Shown in pieces: positions 11,942 through 23,109 of a stretch of 64,000 nucleotides of DNA. The translations under genes and the position numbers were made by a program. Every line of letters begins with the position of its first letter. The first letter of the stretch is position 1. A model generated the notes under the pieces. It was not told where the DNA came from. It worked only from the letters and a program-made list of their open reading frames with translations, and made no database searches. This DNA is from Leguminivora glycinivorella. Its lineage: Eukaryota > Arthropoda > Insecta > Lepidoptera > Tortricidae. The stretch covers positions 9,300,001 to 9,364,000 of the forward strand of contig NC_062996.1 of the NCBI RefSeq assembly GCF_023078275.1. The letters are read 5' to 3'.

Positions 11942-13950
11942 CAATTTCAATTTCAATTTATTTATTTATTCAAATAACAAAATGCACCTTACAGCTAAAG
12001 CCAAAGCGGCACAAATTGGAATACATTACAACGTTACATTATAATTTATAAAACAATACACTGATAAAAAACAAGAAAACACACAGGTAAAAAAAAAAAA
12101 AAAAAAAACTATGGGATGGTACTCTGAGGCATCTCTCTTTCTAACATCTTCTTGCATTCTGTTATAACTTGCCCCATCGCACTATCAAAGAGATCGCACT
12201 GGGGCTGTGCCTCGAGCACGGAGTTGAGCAGCGTGAGCGCGCGTGCGATGGGCGCCTGCGCGTGCGCCTGCGTGCGCGCCGCGCCCCACGCCAGCAGCGG
12301 GTGCCGTCGCGCGCGGGTGTACTGATTAGGTACAAACAAGCGCACACAGACTTCAACAAGTTTTATGCTATCGATTTTATTTCTAAATATTTGTAAAACG
12401 AATTTGGCTAAAGAGAGCGACCTTCGTAATTGCAGAGAGTCATACCCGAGTTGACCCTGCAAAAATAAGGTGGGATACATATAGGGATAAAATACATACA
12501 TTTTCTTGTACAAAGCCCTGAGGTACATTTTCTGGACCTGCTCTAACATTAAATTATATTTATGTTCATGCGGACCCCATACTACCGAATTCGTCTCCAA
12601 TAAACTGCGGACTAGTGCAGCATAGAGCACGCGAGTGGCGCACACGCTCAAGGACCCAGAATTACGCAAAACGAATCCTAGCCTCTTGTACGCCGCATCA
12701 GACACCGCCTGGATATGGTCATTAAATGTGAGTGCAGCGTCGAAGAGCACACCCAGATCGCGGACGCGAGTTGACCGCGTCATACATACATCGCCAATGG
12801 CATACCCGTACTCAACTGGACTAAGCGATCGTGAAAAAGTCATCACCTCACACTTACTCGAATTAAAATATAATTTGTTTTCGAGGCTCCAACGATAGAC
12901 CGCATCTACATCCATCTGTAACTTCTGACAATCCTTCTGACTTTCGACACATCTAATTATCTTTACGTCGTCAGCAAACAGCAATAGTGTAGAGTGATGT
13001 ACTCGTAGCGGCAAGTCGTTTATGAGCAGTACGAAAAGGAACGGGCCCAAATTAGACCCCTGACTAATACCGGAACGCGTCCCATAATCACCAGATACAT
13101 AGGGGCCGTACTTGACATACTGCGTCCTCCCGGAGAGATAGCTCGCGAACAACTTAAGGAGTCTCGGAGTAAATCCCATTTCTCCTAACTTTCGAAGAAG
13201 AATGTCGTTGTCCACGCGGTCGAAGGCTTTTTGGAAGTCTAGGTAGATGACATCGACTTGAGCCTTCCTATCTAACTCACGTGACAAGATCTGGGTTAGG
13301 GTTAGCAGATTAGTTGCCACAGATCTTTTGGGCAGGAACGCGTGTTGTGCATCGGTGATATGAGCAATACATTGAGGAAGCAGCCTTGCTTGAATAGCTG
13401 ACTCGAAAATTTTGGCTAAGACACTTAAGATGGCAATAGGACGATAGTTTTCTACTTTTATTTTAGAGCCAGCCTTAGGAATGGGTGTTACCCTAGACCT
13501 CTTCCATACTTCTGGATAGACTCCTGAATCTAAGATAAGCTTAAAGATAAACTTAATCGGAGTGACTAAGTCCTCAATGCAAGCCTTGACTAGAAACGCC
13601 GGTATCGCGTCAGGCCCAGGTGCGGCACTAGACTTTAACTTTTTTACGGCGTTTCTTATATCAGAGGAAGTAAGACATTTAACGTCCACGAGCCTAGCAT
13701 CAGCTGGCAAGCTGGCGCTGGCCACATGGGGATCTAGAGCTGGAGTATCTGGCAAAAAAACAGAACTGAAGTGATCTGCAAAAGCAGTCGCAGCAGCAGG
13801 ACCTGAGTACTCTATATCTTCACGAGTTACTTTTGGCTCTACGCCACCTTTGGAACGGAGAGAGTTCACAAAATCTTTATTCCCCTTTCGTTCTTGACAT
13901 GACTCATGAAAACCCCAGAATCTAAATGCCTTAACATTCCATAATTTCTA
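11942..13950 (-). mobile_element. 5'-truncated LINE (Jockey/CR1-like) carrying the reverse transcriptase
   Basis: Downstream of the stop codon the minus strand shows a long T-run in the 3' UTR and then a tail of AATAAATAAATAAAT followed by three TTGAAA-like units, ending near 11942. Short tail repeats of this kind are usual for LINE 3' ends. The 5' break at about 13950 is abrupt. I could not find a target-site duplication by eye. Confidence 0.8.
12109..13947 (-). CDS. non-LTR retrotransposon reverse transcriptase (5'-truncated ORF2)
   Basis: The open frame has 586 codons from a GTG at 13869. It stays open upstream to a TAG at 13948-13950, so the true N-terminus is lost and no start can be chosen. 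Counting from the GTG, the reverse transcriptase motifs are YRPIAILSVLAKIFES (142-157), the first catalytic aspartate in YLDFQKAFD (209-217), GISQGSNLGPFLFVLLINDL (267-286), the catalytic FADD (298-301) and KCEVMTF (339-345). A thumb and a C-terminal region follow. The spacing and QGS-LGP style fit the Jockey/CR1 group of LINEs. No endonuclease domain is left upstream. There are no internal stops or frameshifts, so the copy is fairly young. The enzyme would copy its own mRNA at a nicked target. Confidence 0.93.
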   Translation of the reverse strand, partial: KLWNVKAFRFWGFHESCQERKGNKDFVNSLRSKGGVEPKVTREDIEYSGPAAATAFADHFSSVFLPDTPALDPHVASASLPADARLVDVKCLTSSDIRNAVKKLKSSAAPGPDAIPAFLVKACIEDLVTPIKFIFKLILDSGVYPEVWKRSRVTPIPKAGSKIKVENYRPIAILSVLAKIFESAIQARLLPQCIAHITDAQHAFLPKRSVATNLLTLTQILSRELDRKAQVDVIYLDFQKAFDRVDNDILLRKLGEMGFTPRLLKLFASYLSGRTQYVKYGPYVSGDYGTRSGISQGSNLGPFLFVLLINDLPLRVHHSTLLLFADDVKIIRCVESQKDCQKLQMDVDAVYRWSLENKLYFNSSKCEVMTFSRSLSPVEYGYAIGDVCMTRSTRVRDLGVLFDAALTFNDHIQAVSDAAYKRLGFVLRNSGSLSVCATRVLYAALVRSLLETNSVVWGPHEHKYNLMLEQVQKMYLRALYKKMYVFYPYMYPTLFLQGQLGYDSLQLRRSLSLAKFVLQIFRNKIDSIKLVEVCVRLFVPNQYTRARRHPLLAWGAARTQAHAQAPIARALTLLNSVLEAQPQCDLFDSAMGQVITECKKMLEREMPQSTIP

Positions 13951-13999
13951 TAATACTTCCATCTTTTCTTTAGTAATCTTATTTTATATGGCGTTGTAC

Positions 14000-14081
14000 T
14001 AACAGCAACACCCGTAACTAACCAATAGATTTTATGCCCTTGTAATAAGGATTACAAATGGACAGCTAACAGTGTTGCCAA
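14000..14081 (-). repeat. 80-bp repeat, inverted copy at 16423-16495
   Basis: AACACTGTTAGCTGTCCATT and TGTAATCCTTATTACAAG occur inverted at the second site. They bracket about 2.4 kb. Confidence 0.65.
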
Positions 14082-14480
14082 TGGTACAATTTCGGGCACG
14101 TTGCCAGAGATTAAAATAACTAAATTAAACTGTTTGTCCGGCCTTTGCGTGGGCATGGTTACTTGGTTTTGGGATTGTGACACACCTGTTGCGTGGTAGG
14201 TATGTACCACACCTTTTTTGGGCTAAGAGTGAATAACTAGTGACCTCAGTCACATGTTTTTTCAAACAGAATCTTAGGTTCACCAACTGTCAAAAGTCCT
14301 AAGAAAGTAACCGAAAAACCATAAGTAAATATAAACTGAAATAGATACCATACACTAAAGAAAAAGCGATCAAGCCCACTGGTACCGGCGGTTTTGACAG
14401 TTCCTTAAAAAAACAGATTTTACTACACAGAAAGAAAGTAGCCTATTCTTACTTTCAGCTATAGTCAGACCAGACTTTTT

Positions 14481-15246
14481 AACCGCCTTCCAAATCTCAA
14501 AGGAAGGGGTTATCAAGTCGTCTGTATGTTTTTTTTTTTATTTTTTTTATTTTTTTTTATGTTTGTTCCTCGATATCTCCGTCGTTACTAGACCGATTTT
14601 GAAAATTTTTTTTTTGATTGAATGTATATGCATACAGATTGGTCCCATTTTTCTCAGAACCCAGTTCTGATGATGGGATCCTGGAGAAATCGAGGGAACT
14701 CCTCAAATCTGAAAGGCATACATATGGTGATTTTTGTGTTTTTAAAGGAACAGCATGCATTTACGTACGGAACAGTGACATTTGGTGCAGTGGAACTCCT
14801 GATGATGGTCAGAATGGAACTCCTCAAATCTGAACGGCACACTTATAGTGACTTTGGAATTTTTATAAGAACAGCATGCACTTACGTCCAGAACAGTGAT
14901 ATTTGGTGCAGTGGAATTGCTGATGATGGTCAGAACGGAACTCCTCAAATCTGAACGGCACACTTATAGTGACTTTGGTATTTTTATAAGAACAGCATGC
15001 ACTTACGTCCAGAACAGTGACATTTGGTGCAGTGGAACTGCTGATGAAGAGTGAGCCGCCCCTGGTTAGAGTTCCGTTCTGATAATCATTCTCATCTGTA
15101 AGTACTTCAGAATCATCCAGATTTCAAAATTGGTTCAGAAATGACGGAGGTATCGAATAACAAACATTAAAAAATATACAGACGAATTGATAACATAATC
15201 CAACATTTGAAAGTATTTATCACCAGAACCCCAAAGGAAGGCGGTT
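14481..15246. mobile_element. element with AACCGCCTTCC ends and 121-bp tandem repeats
   Basis: The ends AACCGCCTTCC and GGAAGGCGGTT are inverted. Inside, a 121-bp unit (TGATGATGGTCAGAACGGAA to GTGCAGTGGAACTGC) occurs at 14800-14920 and 14921-15041, with a more diverged copy before. The unit is not a multiple of three, so the open frames across it are not a protein repeat. Confidence 0.65.
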
Positions 15247-15617
15247 TTTTTTTCTTAAAAATTATATAATCTACTTCCTTGGTTATGTATCGTAAATTCA
15301 TAATTTAATTAGGTATTATTTGTTATGCTTGAAGTATTTCAAGTCAATAGATTGAGCTACCAATTTTTTGTAGCGCGATTGCGTGCCATCGACGATTTTG
15401 CGTAAATAAAAAAAAAAGTTGATTCGTGTAAAGCACGCTAGTAATTTTGTGAAATATTGGCATATTAATTTAATTATACGTAATTAAAATATAGTAAAAG
15501 TTTAATACAAAACGTTGATTAAACAAGTACAAGAAAAATTCACTCGCGAATGAATACCTAACTGACAATCTTGAAATATAATTTTGATTTCAAAATAAAT
15601 AAATAAATAAAATTAAT

Positions 15618-16008
15618 AAATAGTATAAGACATTCTTACACAAATTGACTGAGGCCCACGGTAAGCTCAAGAAGGCTTGTGTTGTGGGTACGCAGACAAC
15701 GATATATATAGTATTTATAAATACTTATATACATAGAAAACATCCATGACTCAGGAACAAAATATCTGTGCTCATCACACAAATAAATGCCCTTACCGGG
15801 ATTCGAACCCGGGACCGCGGCGCAGCAGGCAGGGTCACTACCGACTGCGCTAGTAGGCCTAGCAAATGACTGCCGCGGGAGTATGTCGCCGCGAGATAGA
15901 TGACACGTCTTCTTCTAACTGTATTAATGACATAAGGACGGGTAGTCTATCTCGCGGCGACATACTCTCGCGGCAATCATGTGCTAACCCTGCTGACCGG
16001 TCGTCAAA
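15618..16008 (-). mobile_element. SINE family 1 (second subfamily) with a fold-back MITE in its box A
   Basis: The body has TGACTGAGGCCCACGGTAAG (plus strand) in place of the usual tail. The head is split at 15855-15991 by a fold-back MITE and resumes as GACCGGTCGTC. Confidence 0.75.
15855..15991. mobile_element. fold-back MITE (AGGCCTAGCACATGAT), copy 2
   Basis: It is the same family and is inserted in the head of a SINE. Confidence 0.82.
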
Positions 16009-16145
16009 AATAAAATAAATAAAAGAAAATTGTATAATAGGCCTCTTGGATCAAAACAACTTTTTCAACTTCCGTTTTGAAAATATACGTGAGAATCAGC
16101 CTCTACCTTGGAACTTGTTCCTTCGAGAAATGGACCACTGTGCCA

Positions 16146-16413
16146 TTGACGATCGGTCTGGCGTAGTTAATAGTAGTAATCCTGCCTGCTAAGCCGCGGT
16201 CGCGGGTTCGAATCTCGGTAAGGGCATTTATTTGTGTGATGCGCACAGATATTTGTTGGTTGAGTCACGGATGTTTTCTATGTAAAGAAGTATGTATTTA
16301 TCTATATAAGTAAGTACTTATATCGTCGCCTAGCACCCATAATACAAGCTTTGCTTAGTTTGGGGCCTAAGTTGATCTGTGTAAGGTATCCCCCAATATT
16401 TATTTATTTATCG
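16146..16413 (+). mobile_element. SINE family 1, near full length
   Basis: The head GATCGGTCTGGCGTAGTTAA and box B GGGTTCGAATCTC are followed by the full body, ending CCCCCAATATTTATTTATTTA. Confidence 0.82.
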
Positions 16414-16587
16414 ACAACACTGTTAGCTGTACATTTGTAATCCTTATTACAAGGATATAAAGTCTACCAATGGGTGTTGCTGTTTGTACCAAACTTTTTT
16501 CGAAATATAGCCTCGTATCGCCCACCATTTTGATTCTTATTGTACCTACTTAAGATTGAAACAATTTTAGAAACAAAAGAAATCATA

Positions 16588-17022
16588 TTTTTCCTCTCAC
16601 TAGCTCGGAAACACGTGTTTTGTCCTTTAATACCAGCGGGTAAAAACGCATTTTATTCAGTAGTGGGTAAAGTAATTTGACCCTGAATAAAGTCAAATTA
16701 ACTGCTTTAAAATTGATAAAAGTAGGTGAATCTAGTAATAAAGATGATTTACCACCTGTCCACCTGGAAGCAGTGATAAAAGCATTTTTGCGTTGTAGTT
16801 TCCTCGCTGTAGTGAGGGGAAAAATGTTGTGTTACACTCGGGTGCAAATGTATTTTACTCCTCGTGTGTTAAAGTCTAAACTCGCAAGTTCAGGATTCTA
16901 TTCTCGAACCACTCGCTTCGCTCGTGGTTCAACTAGAATCCATTCACTTGCTCGTTTTTCAATTCGACACTCGGCGTTAAAATACAACTTTGCCCCCTTG
17001 TATAACAAATACATAACTATTA
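16588..17022 (+). repeat. CTCGCTTCGCTCG repeat family, copy 1
   Basis: It contains CACACGTGTTTTGTCC, AAGTAGGTGAATCTAGTAAT, GAACCACTCGCTTCGCTCGT and ends CCTTGTATAACAAAT. Four copies occur here in both orientations. Frames across it resemble each other only because the DNA is repeated. Confidence 0.75.
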
Positions 17023-17358
17023 TTTGTTTACATGAAAGTTAAAATTCCATTGAAACCGTTACGTAAGTACTTTAGAAAGTACATTAGGCGGCACGAGGCT
17101 CTTCCATCCCAGTTTATTTTTAAATCGAAAGAATTAAGCTATGAAAATAAAGATGTTGACAAACCAGCTACTAAAAATTAAAATGACACAAGGTTGCAAC
17201 ATTGACCCACATACAGACGGACTTGTGAGGTTACGGTTTTGTGAGGACTTCCTCCTCGAATTTTATATATTAGATATGTCAGCTTTATCCTGAGACTTGG
17301 TCGCAAAAGTTTCCTTTCCCTGACCTTAAATTATATATTTATTAACGATTTTTGTCTT

Positions 17359-17492
17359 AGTCCGTTTTCACATTATCCGATCCGATATCGGATGTCGGAA
17401 CGAGTTCAATAGAAAAAAGCCAATATGGCGTCTGGAATGTATGGGGATGTCGGTCAGATCCTCAGAGGTCAGATCGGATAATGTGAAAACGC
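17359..17492. mobile_element. MITE with CCGTTTTCACATTATCCGAT ends
   Basis: The right end ATCGGATAATGTGAAAACG is the inverse of the left. A right half is at 34148-34226. Confidence 0.7.
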
Positions 17493-17550
17493 ACTTGTTA
17501 CCAATAAGTTTATTGGTTACATTACATTGTAAGCTTCTGACTAGGTATCC

Positions 17551-17794
17551 ATTATTCTACTATTATAAATGGGAAAGTGTTTGTATTTGTTTGTTTGTCC
17601 GTCTTTCACGACAAAACGGAGCGACGAGTTGACGTGATTTTTTAAGTAGAGATAGGTGAAGCGATGGAGAGTGACATAGGCTACTTTTGTCTTTTTGTAC
17701 CCCCCCCCCCTCCCCCACTTCCCTAAAATAGGGGTGGAAGTTTGTATGGAGCATTCCAGAATTTAACACGAGCGAAGCCGCGGGCAAAAGCTAG
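17551..17794 (+). mobile_element. Helitron-like short repeat, copy 1
   Basis: It starts TCTACTATTATAAATGGGAA and ends GCGAAGCCGCGGGCAAAAGCTAG before T. The TC start, CTAG end and terminal hairpin fit Helitron-type ends. No helicase is encoded. Confidence 0.6.
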
Positions 17795-17864
17795 TGTGAA
17801 ATAAAGGCTACTGAAATTGACATTTAGAAAAGACTAACTTGAAATTCAGTCTGATTTCTATAGT

Positions 17865-18185
17865 CATAAATTAAATATAACAAGATCATACCATCCCATA
17901 CATTAAAATGCGACCGCCTACGAACGCGCTTACACTCCACCACACATAGATGGCGCCACAAAAAATGCCTTTTTGCCACCGATTATTTGTAGATTGGCAT
18001 TAAGTGTCAATTCCGAGCCGTAAATCTATGTCAAAAGTGACACTTAACGCCATCTACAAGTATAATCGAAAGCTACAAGACATTTTTTTTGTAGCGCCAT
18101 CTATGTGTGGTGGAGTGTAAGCGCGATCTTAGGCGGTCGCATTTTAATGTATGGGATGGTATGATCTTGTTATATTTAATCTATG
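17865..18185. mobile_element. fold-back MITE (CATARATTAAATATAA), copy 1
   Basis: The arms hold CAAGATCATACCATCCCATA, ATGCGACCGCCTA and CTCCACCACACATAGATGGC. Each appears inverted on the other side. Confidence 0.82.
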
Positions 18186-18559
18186 CTATAGTCTAGTTTC
18201 TTATTTCTAGTTCGTTGATCTACTTTTCTTATCTATTTAAAACTCCGTTCCGCCTCTGATACACATGGCTAATAGCCATAATATTACAATTAGCAACACA
18301 TTCAATTGTGTTTGCTCAACAAAATCACGGTGCATGGCATTTCAATTATACTTTGTGAACACACTAGTGGAATGTAGGTACCTATGTCTTATCTATCACC
18401 AGTAGGCCTAGCTAGCAATGCACGGCCGAGAAGTTTCCAAAGTTGCAGAACTTTCCTCATGAGAATTTTCGGTAGCTTCTGAAAATGTTCTCGAGAACGA
18501 GAATTTATCAGAATACTTAGTAACTTCGTAGTTTATACAATGATTTCGTCGGACTCAGC

Positions 18560-18650
18560 AAGTCAAGGCGTAGTCCCGTGGTAGTGCGCTGGCTTCGTAT
18601 GCCGATGTTCTCAGGTTCGATCATGACAGCGATCTTTTTTTATTTATATT
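18560..18650 (+). mobile_element. tRNA-like head, possible SINE fragment
   Basis: A box A-like GTAGTCCCGTGGTAGTGCG and a box B-like CAGGTTCGATCATG lie at about tRNA spacing, but no acceptor stem can be made. Confidence 0.35.
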
Positions 18651-18998
18651 TTGACATGACCAAATCAAGATCAATCAATTAATCAAGAATTAATAGTTCG
18701 GTACCTAATTTAAAAAAGTCAGGACTAAAACTGTGAAGTCTGAAAGTCGAAATGGTCCCTGAAGTATAGTGAGAATTTAAGCAACTTATTGGTAACCTAT
18801 CACTTATCAACAAAATAGCTAACTGTAATAGACAATATTATATGTATAATAACATATAGTTTTATATTATGCCCATTTAAACTTTATTTCAAGTATATTC
18901 TCTCGTTTAAACAATAAATTTCATGTTGCCGGAATGTTCTGCGAACATTCTTAAGAATGTTTCCGCTTTTTAGGAATGTTCTGCAATTTCTACATTAC

Positions 18999-19140
18999 TA
19001 GGCTTACCACATGATTGCCGCGAGATAGATGACACGTCTTCTTCTAACAATATATTCTGTGACTTTAGGTATATATTAATGACATAAGGACGGATAGTCT
19101 ATCTCGCGGCGACATACTCTCGCGGCAATCATGTGCTAAC
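18999..19140. mobile_element. fold-back MITE (AGGCCTAGCACATGAT), copy 3
   Basis: It is the same family. The left arm lacks the AGTATGTCGCCG segment and the loop is enlarged. Confidence 0.75.
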
Positions 19141-19289
19141 ATGTGCAGACATCGTAACCTTTTCAGAAATTATCGTGCAGCATTGTCACGTTAAAGGATA
19201 TATGAGGATATATGTCCGAAGCTAGCAATAGTTAATTAGGATTAATAACAGTAAAATGAGCCTGATCATCTACCTAGAAAACACATATA

Positions 19290-19763
19290 CAGGGTGTCCC
19301 ACGACTATGGGACATGAAGGGGAAATACCTAAAATATCGTAAGATATATTACCAAAGGAAGACCTCATTTTTTTTTATATGTTAGTAACACTGCATTCAA
19401 AGGTATTCTAAAAATTACTTACATCGTCTGGGAATCGAACTGACTAAAATAAAATAAAAAAATCAACCTATTTTTATGATGCCAATCAAAACAATGGACA
19501 AAAAGGAATAATTCGTCTTAAATAACATACTATTTTAAAGGAAAGGAACAAGGTGAAGTAAATCATTTTTATTAACCAAAAACGTACATGAAACTGCCGT
19601 CCATTTATTTTCAAATTTATTAACAACATTTTAAGTATGCAGTACCTATTACTAAAATTGAATATATAATTACCATCACTGCAAAAAAGAAATTCCTAAA
19701 TGGCTACAAGAAAAAACCTATAATGAGACTGAACAACTCTTAAATCTTTGATCCATACACACA

Positions 19764-19801
<38 letters not shown>

Positions 19802-20140
19802 GCGTGCGAAAATACGCACACTTGTATATGGTATCTTACACCTTTAACTGTAATCTGAAATCTGACATCTTCTGTATTCTCCTATTCTGTAGGTAAGGGT
19901 TCTAAATATATACGTGTACCTTAGATATATATTAAATACATGCTGTACTACTTTCGTAATCAGGCGTTGGATGAGGGGTCGTCTCAACACAGGCGCTGTA
20001 AGCCTAAAGAGAAGTCCCAGCAAATTGTATAAGCATATGTTATTATTTAAATAAAGATATTTTTCATTTTTTCATTTTTCATAATATCAACTATATTTAA
20101 GGTACTTTCCCTTCATTTCCCATAGTCTTGGGACAACCTG
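19290..20140. mobile_element. DNA element with 50-bp inverted ends and TA target
   Basis: CAGGGTGTCCCACGACTATG at the left matches the inverse of the right end (CATAGTCTTGGGACAACCTG), and the similarity runs on for about 50 bp. TA flanks both sides. The inside holds a CA microsatellite and an unrelated TTTTTCAT tail. A Tc1/mariner-type MITE is possible. Confidence 0.6.
19757..19800. repeat. CA microsatellite
   Basis: More than 20 CA units, followed by CGCGTGCG. Confidence 0.9.
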
Positions 20141-20327
20141 TATGTATGAATTCCTTATTTCTACGTGAACCGGTTATTATTATTATATTAGGTATATACT
20201 TATGCTTGTCAGTGTACTGGTAAACAGTGGAAGTAAATTTGGGGGGATGCCAGGCCAGGTAGGTATTTGTGTCTTTGAAGAGCGGGGTCAATGCTTTATG
20301 TGATCTAATAATTTAACATACATTAGA

Positions 20328-20538
20328 ATATTTAAAGTCACACACAGGTCGAACGCGATTAATTAACATTATTTTTACCTTTTTTCCCAACGTTTCGGCC
20401 AGGTTGCACTGGCCGTGGTCGCGGAAGACTCCCAGTCGGCCAGTCAGACGGCCAGTGCAACCTGGCCGAAACGTTGGGAAAAAAGGTAAAAATAATGTTA
20501 ATTAATCGCGTTCGACCTGTGTGTGACTTTAAATATGT
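20328..20538. repeat. perfect palindrome, 88-bp arms
   Basis: The arms run from ATATTTAAAGTCACACACAG to CAGGTTGCACTGGCCGT and repeat inverted after a spacer of about 31 bp. They contain CCCAACGTTTCGGCCAGG. Confidence 0.88.
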
Positions 20539-20649
20539 GTACAAAGCGCGAGAACTTAAAGTGTTATATTAGAATACATAGGCATACGGTGGGTAAAGTA
20601 CCTACCGTAAAATTATCCGTCTAATGCGAGTAGGTGTAATATTGGTGAC

Positions 20650-20689
20650 TAGGCTTACGAGATAACCGCCATGTGAGATGTTGATTTTT
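20650..20689 (+). mobile_element. LINE coding fragment cut by another repeat
   Basis: About 30 bp match 29845-29878, part of the LINE C-terminal codons. The match ends exactly where the GGGTTCTGTAG repeat begins, so this LINE copy was interrupted or deleted by it. Confidence 0.5.
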
Positions 20690-21082
20690 TTAGGGTTCTG
20701 TAGTCAACTAGGAACCCTAATAGTTTCGCCATGTCTGTTTTTGGATAGGTATTTAAAAATGAATAAGGGTTTTACTAAAATTGTTTTTTGATAATATTAA
20801 TATTTTCGGAAATAATCGCTCCTAAAGGAAAAAAAGTGTGTGTCCCCCCCCCTCTAACTTTTGAACCATATGTTTAAAAAATATGAAAAAAATCACAAAA
20901 GTAAAACTTTATAAAGACTTTCTAGGAAAATGTTGAAAATATCAACGTTATTTATTTTAATATCTATCTCATTACTGTTGTTACAAAATTGTTTTCAACT
21001 TGATAAGTTTAGTAGTTTTTGAGAAAAATACGGAAAACTACGCGGAACCCTACACTGGCCCGACATGCTCTTGGCCGGTTTT
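20690..21082 (+). repeat. GGGTTCYGTAG repeat, copy 1
   Basis: It starts TAGGGTTCTGTAGTCAACTA and ends GGAACCCTACACTGGCCCGA and CTCTTGGCCGGTTTTTAT. The ends are inverted (GGGTTC / GAACCC). It lacks the TCCG microsatellite. Confidence 0.7.
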
Positions 21083-22188
21083 TATACACCCTATTTTTAT
21101 TGAATTGCGTTAACTTTAAGGGGCGGTTCCTTAGATCAAATACAATTAATTTCTCTAATAAACTAGCGTCTCAACCCTTACGGTTATTGAGTTATTAATA
21201 AAATAAAGATAATTACTGAACACGTGTGTGACAACCTGTACCACTTCCCAATGCTATTTGTTTTGAGATGTGCCGTCAATCACTTGACACTAACTTGAAT
21301 ATTATTCTTAAGGGTCTCTCACACTAATTAATTCATTTATTGTATGTCTTTCCCATCACGGAACAATGGTGTTCCGGACCTTTGGGAGGCGTGCGCGGGG
21401 CCGAAGCCAACGCGTAGAGGCCCTTTCGACACTTTAATGAAATGTAAGGGGTACACCGAGCGGATGTTGCCCTTGCCCGTATCATGGGACACACGCAGAG
21501 GCAACACCCGCCAGGGTGTAAGGACTATTTGAGAGTTAATGGAATCTAAAATGAACTGGTCTATTTTGATGAAAGTGATGGACTAAATACTGGGCTATGG
21601 ATAAAAAACCGGACGCCTGCCTAATAAAACGGTATCCAATTTTATTTCCGGCAGACGGTGACTCGTCCCCACAAGATGGGCCCCCACAAAAAGCGACATC
21701 CAAGATGGCTCAAGGGCAACACCGGTGTGAGAACTCAAGGGTGTCGAGAGGTGTACACCGCTTTCTGTCCAGTGGCTGTTAAGCCACTGTACCAACTCGC
21801 GTCTTATGCAAATTTTCACTTCCACCCCTGGGGCATGTAGCCCTAACGACCCCACTCTGGACGGCCAGCCAAGGCAAGCCAGAGGTAGAGAGTACTGTCC
21901 CACCCACCCGCCTTACGGGTAACAGAACTCCCCAGGAGCACTCGGGTACGTGGGGTCGCTGTTCCCCAACAGCTCGCCACAAGCTGCCCTGCGTTGACTG
22001 ATTGCACTGGTAAAACCAATGGGCGATGGGGTCGTCACATCCCTACGCCATTTATTATTATTATCTATGAAAACGGTGAAAATTTTTTTTTGCGAATTTA
22101 ACTAAAATTTATTTACAGGATGGTTCCTGATAACGAACCTACCGACATGTCGAATTTAACGGAAAACAAAAAAAAAACACGGTGTATA
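21083..22188 (-). mobile_element. MITE with TACACC ... GGTGTATA ends, copy 3, split by a LINE tail
   Basis: Reverse orientation. Both ends are intact and the centre is split by 21353-22068. Its left end abuts a GGGTTCTGTAG repeat. Confidence 0.7.
21353..22068 (+). mobile_element. LINE-like 3' segment with ATT tail, nested in a MITE
   Basis: A 716-bp GC-richer block ends in ATTTATTATTATTAT and interrupts the MITE at 21083-22188 between two of its conserved segments. No intact codons for a domain are visible. The tail and the 5'-truncated look suggest the 3' UTR of a non-LTR element, possibly R1-like. The short open frames inside are not convincing genes. Confidence 0.5.
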
Positions 22189-22479
22189 TTATTTTGTTTG
22201 TAAATGTTTTTGCATTTTGAGTTGCGAGTAAATGTCTTTGGTACAGGTAACTTCGTCAGCTCGTCAGTGTAAAACTATAAATTTGCAGTTAAACCCAGAC
22301 AGTAGGTAGGTACATTTTCCTGTGGATTATATTATTCGTCATTTTACGTCACGTCCACAGAAATGTAGATAGGTATTTAGGTATATGACGTATTGTATGT
22401 CGCAATAAGTTAACATTTTTCGTCACAGTTTGAAGTATGTGTAATTTTGAAGGTTTCTAGAAAAACACAAATGTAATAT

Positions 22480-22612
22480 GTAAGGTGCATTGGGGTAATT
22501 TCGAAGCACAGAAATACTCGGGTAATTTCGAAATGGGAATCTTGATATGATGGAAATAATGATTTGGTGATTTTTATGAGGTTTTCGAAATTAGAAGACT
22601 TTCGAAAATTAA
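22480..22612. mobile_element. diverged AAGGTGCATT MITE
   Basis: The left end TAAGGTGCATTGGGGTAATT is intact. The right end is decayed. Confidence 0.5.
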
Positions 22613-22660
22613 CTTAAGTTGCAAGTTGAATGCATGTACTTAAGTACTTTAATTACTATT

Positions 22661-22781
22661 AGGACCACTTGCGCCAATGAAAATGGAGGGTTAACTCGAG
22701 GGTTAACCACCATTTTATATGGAATTTGACAAATGACAGCCCACTAACCCTGAGTTAAGTGGGTGGTGCAACTGAGCCTAG
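22661..22781. mobile_element. MITE with CCACTTGC ends and GGTTAAC / GAGTTAAG arms
   Basis: It carries ACCATTTTATATGGAATTTG and CACTAACCCTGAGTTAAGTG. A half copy is at 30460-30540, and a similar GGGTCAGTTGCACC element is at 37572-37702. Confidence 0.6.
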
Positions 22782-23109
22782 TCACGTACTTTACAACTTT
22801 CATAAAGATAAGAATTTGTTCTGAAACGAGTCTATTTTCAAGCATTCATAAGTATTTTTAGACTTCACACATATTTACATGAAGTAAATTTATCCAAGTG
22901 ATAATTATATATTATCTACATTATTCATTCGTTCTTAAAAACACATTGACGCGTGAAAATTGCGTGTTTACTGCGTGATTCTCATGTCGGTTTGTATAAT
23001 ATACATGAACTCACGCATGTATTTTAAAAAAGGGGTAGGCGGTAGGCGGAGCACATGAAACTGATCAAATTTCAGTAGGCCTAGCACATTATTGTCGCGA
23101 GATAGACTA

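Noticed and set aside
16677..17042. A 121-codon frame with relatives at 30720, 34852 and 62272
   Set aside because: The similarity follows the DNA repeat on both strands and the frames are broken differently in each copy, so there is no conserved protein.
21344..21982. Several overlapping frames of 60-102 codons on both strands
   Set aside because: They lie in a LINE-like 3' block nested in a MITE. No domain is visible and the frames conflict.
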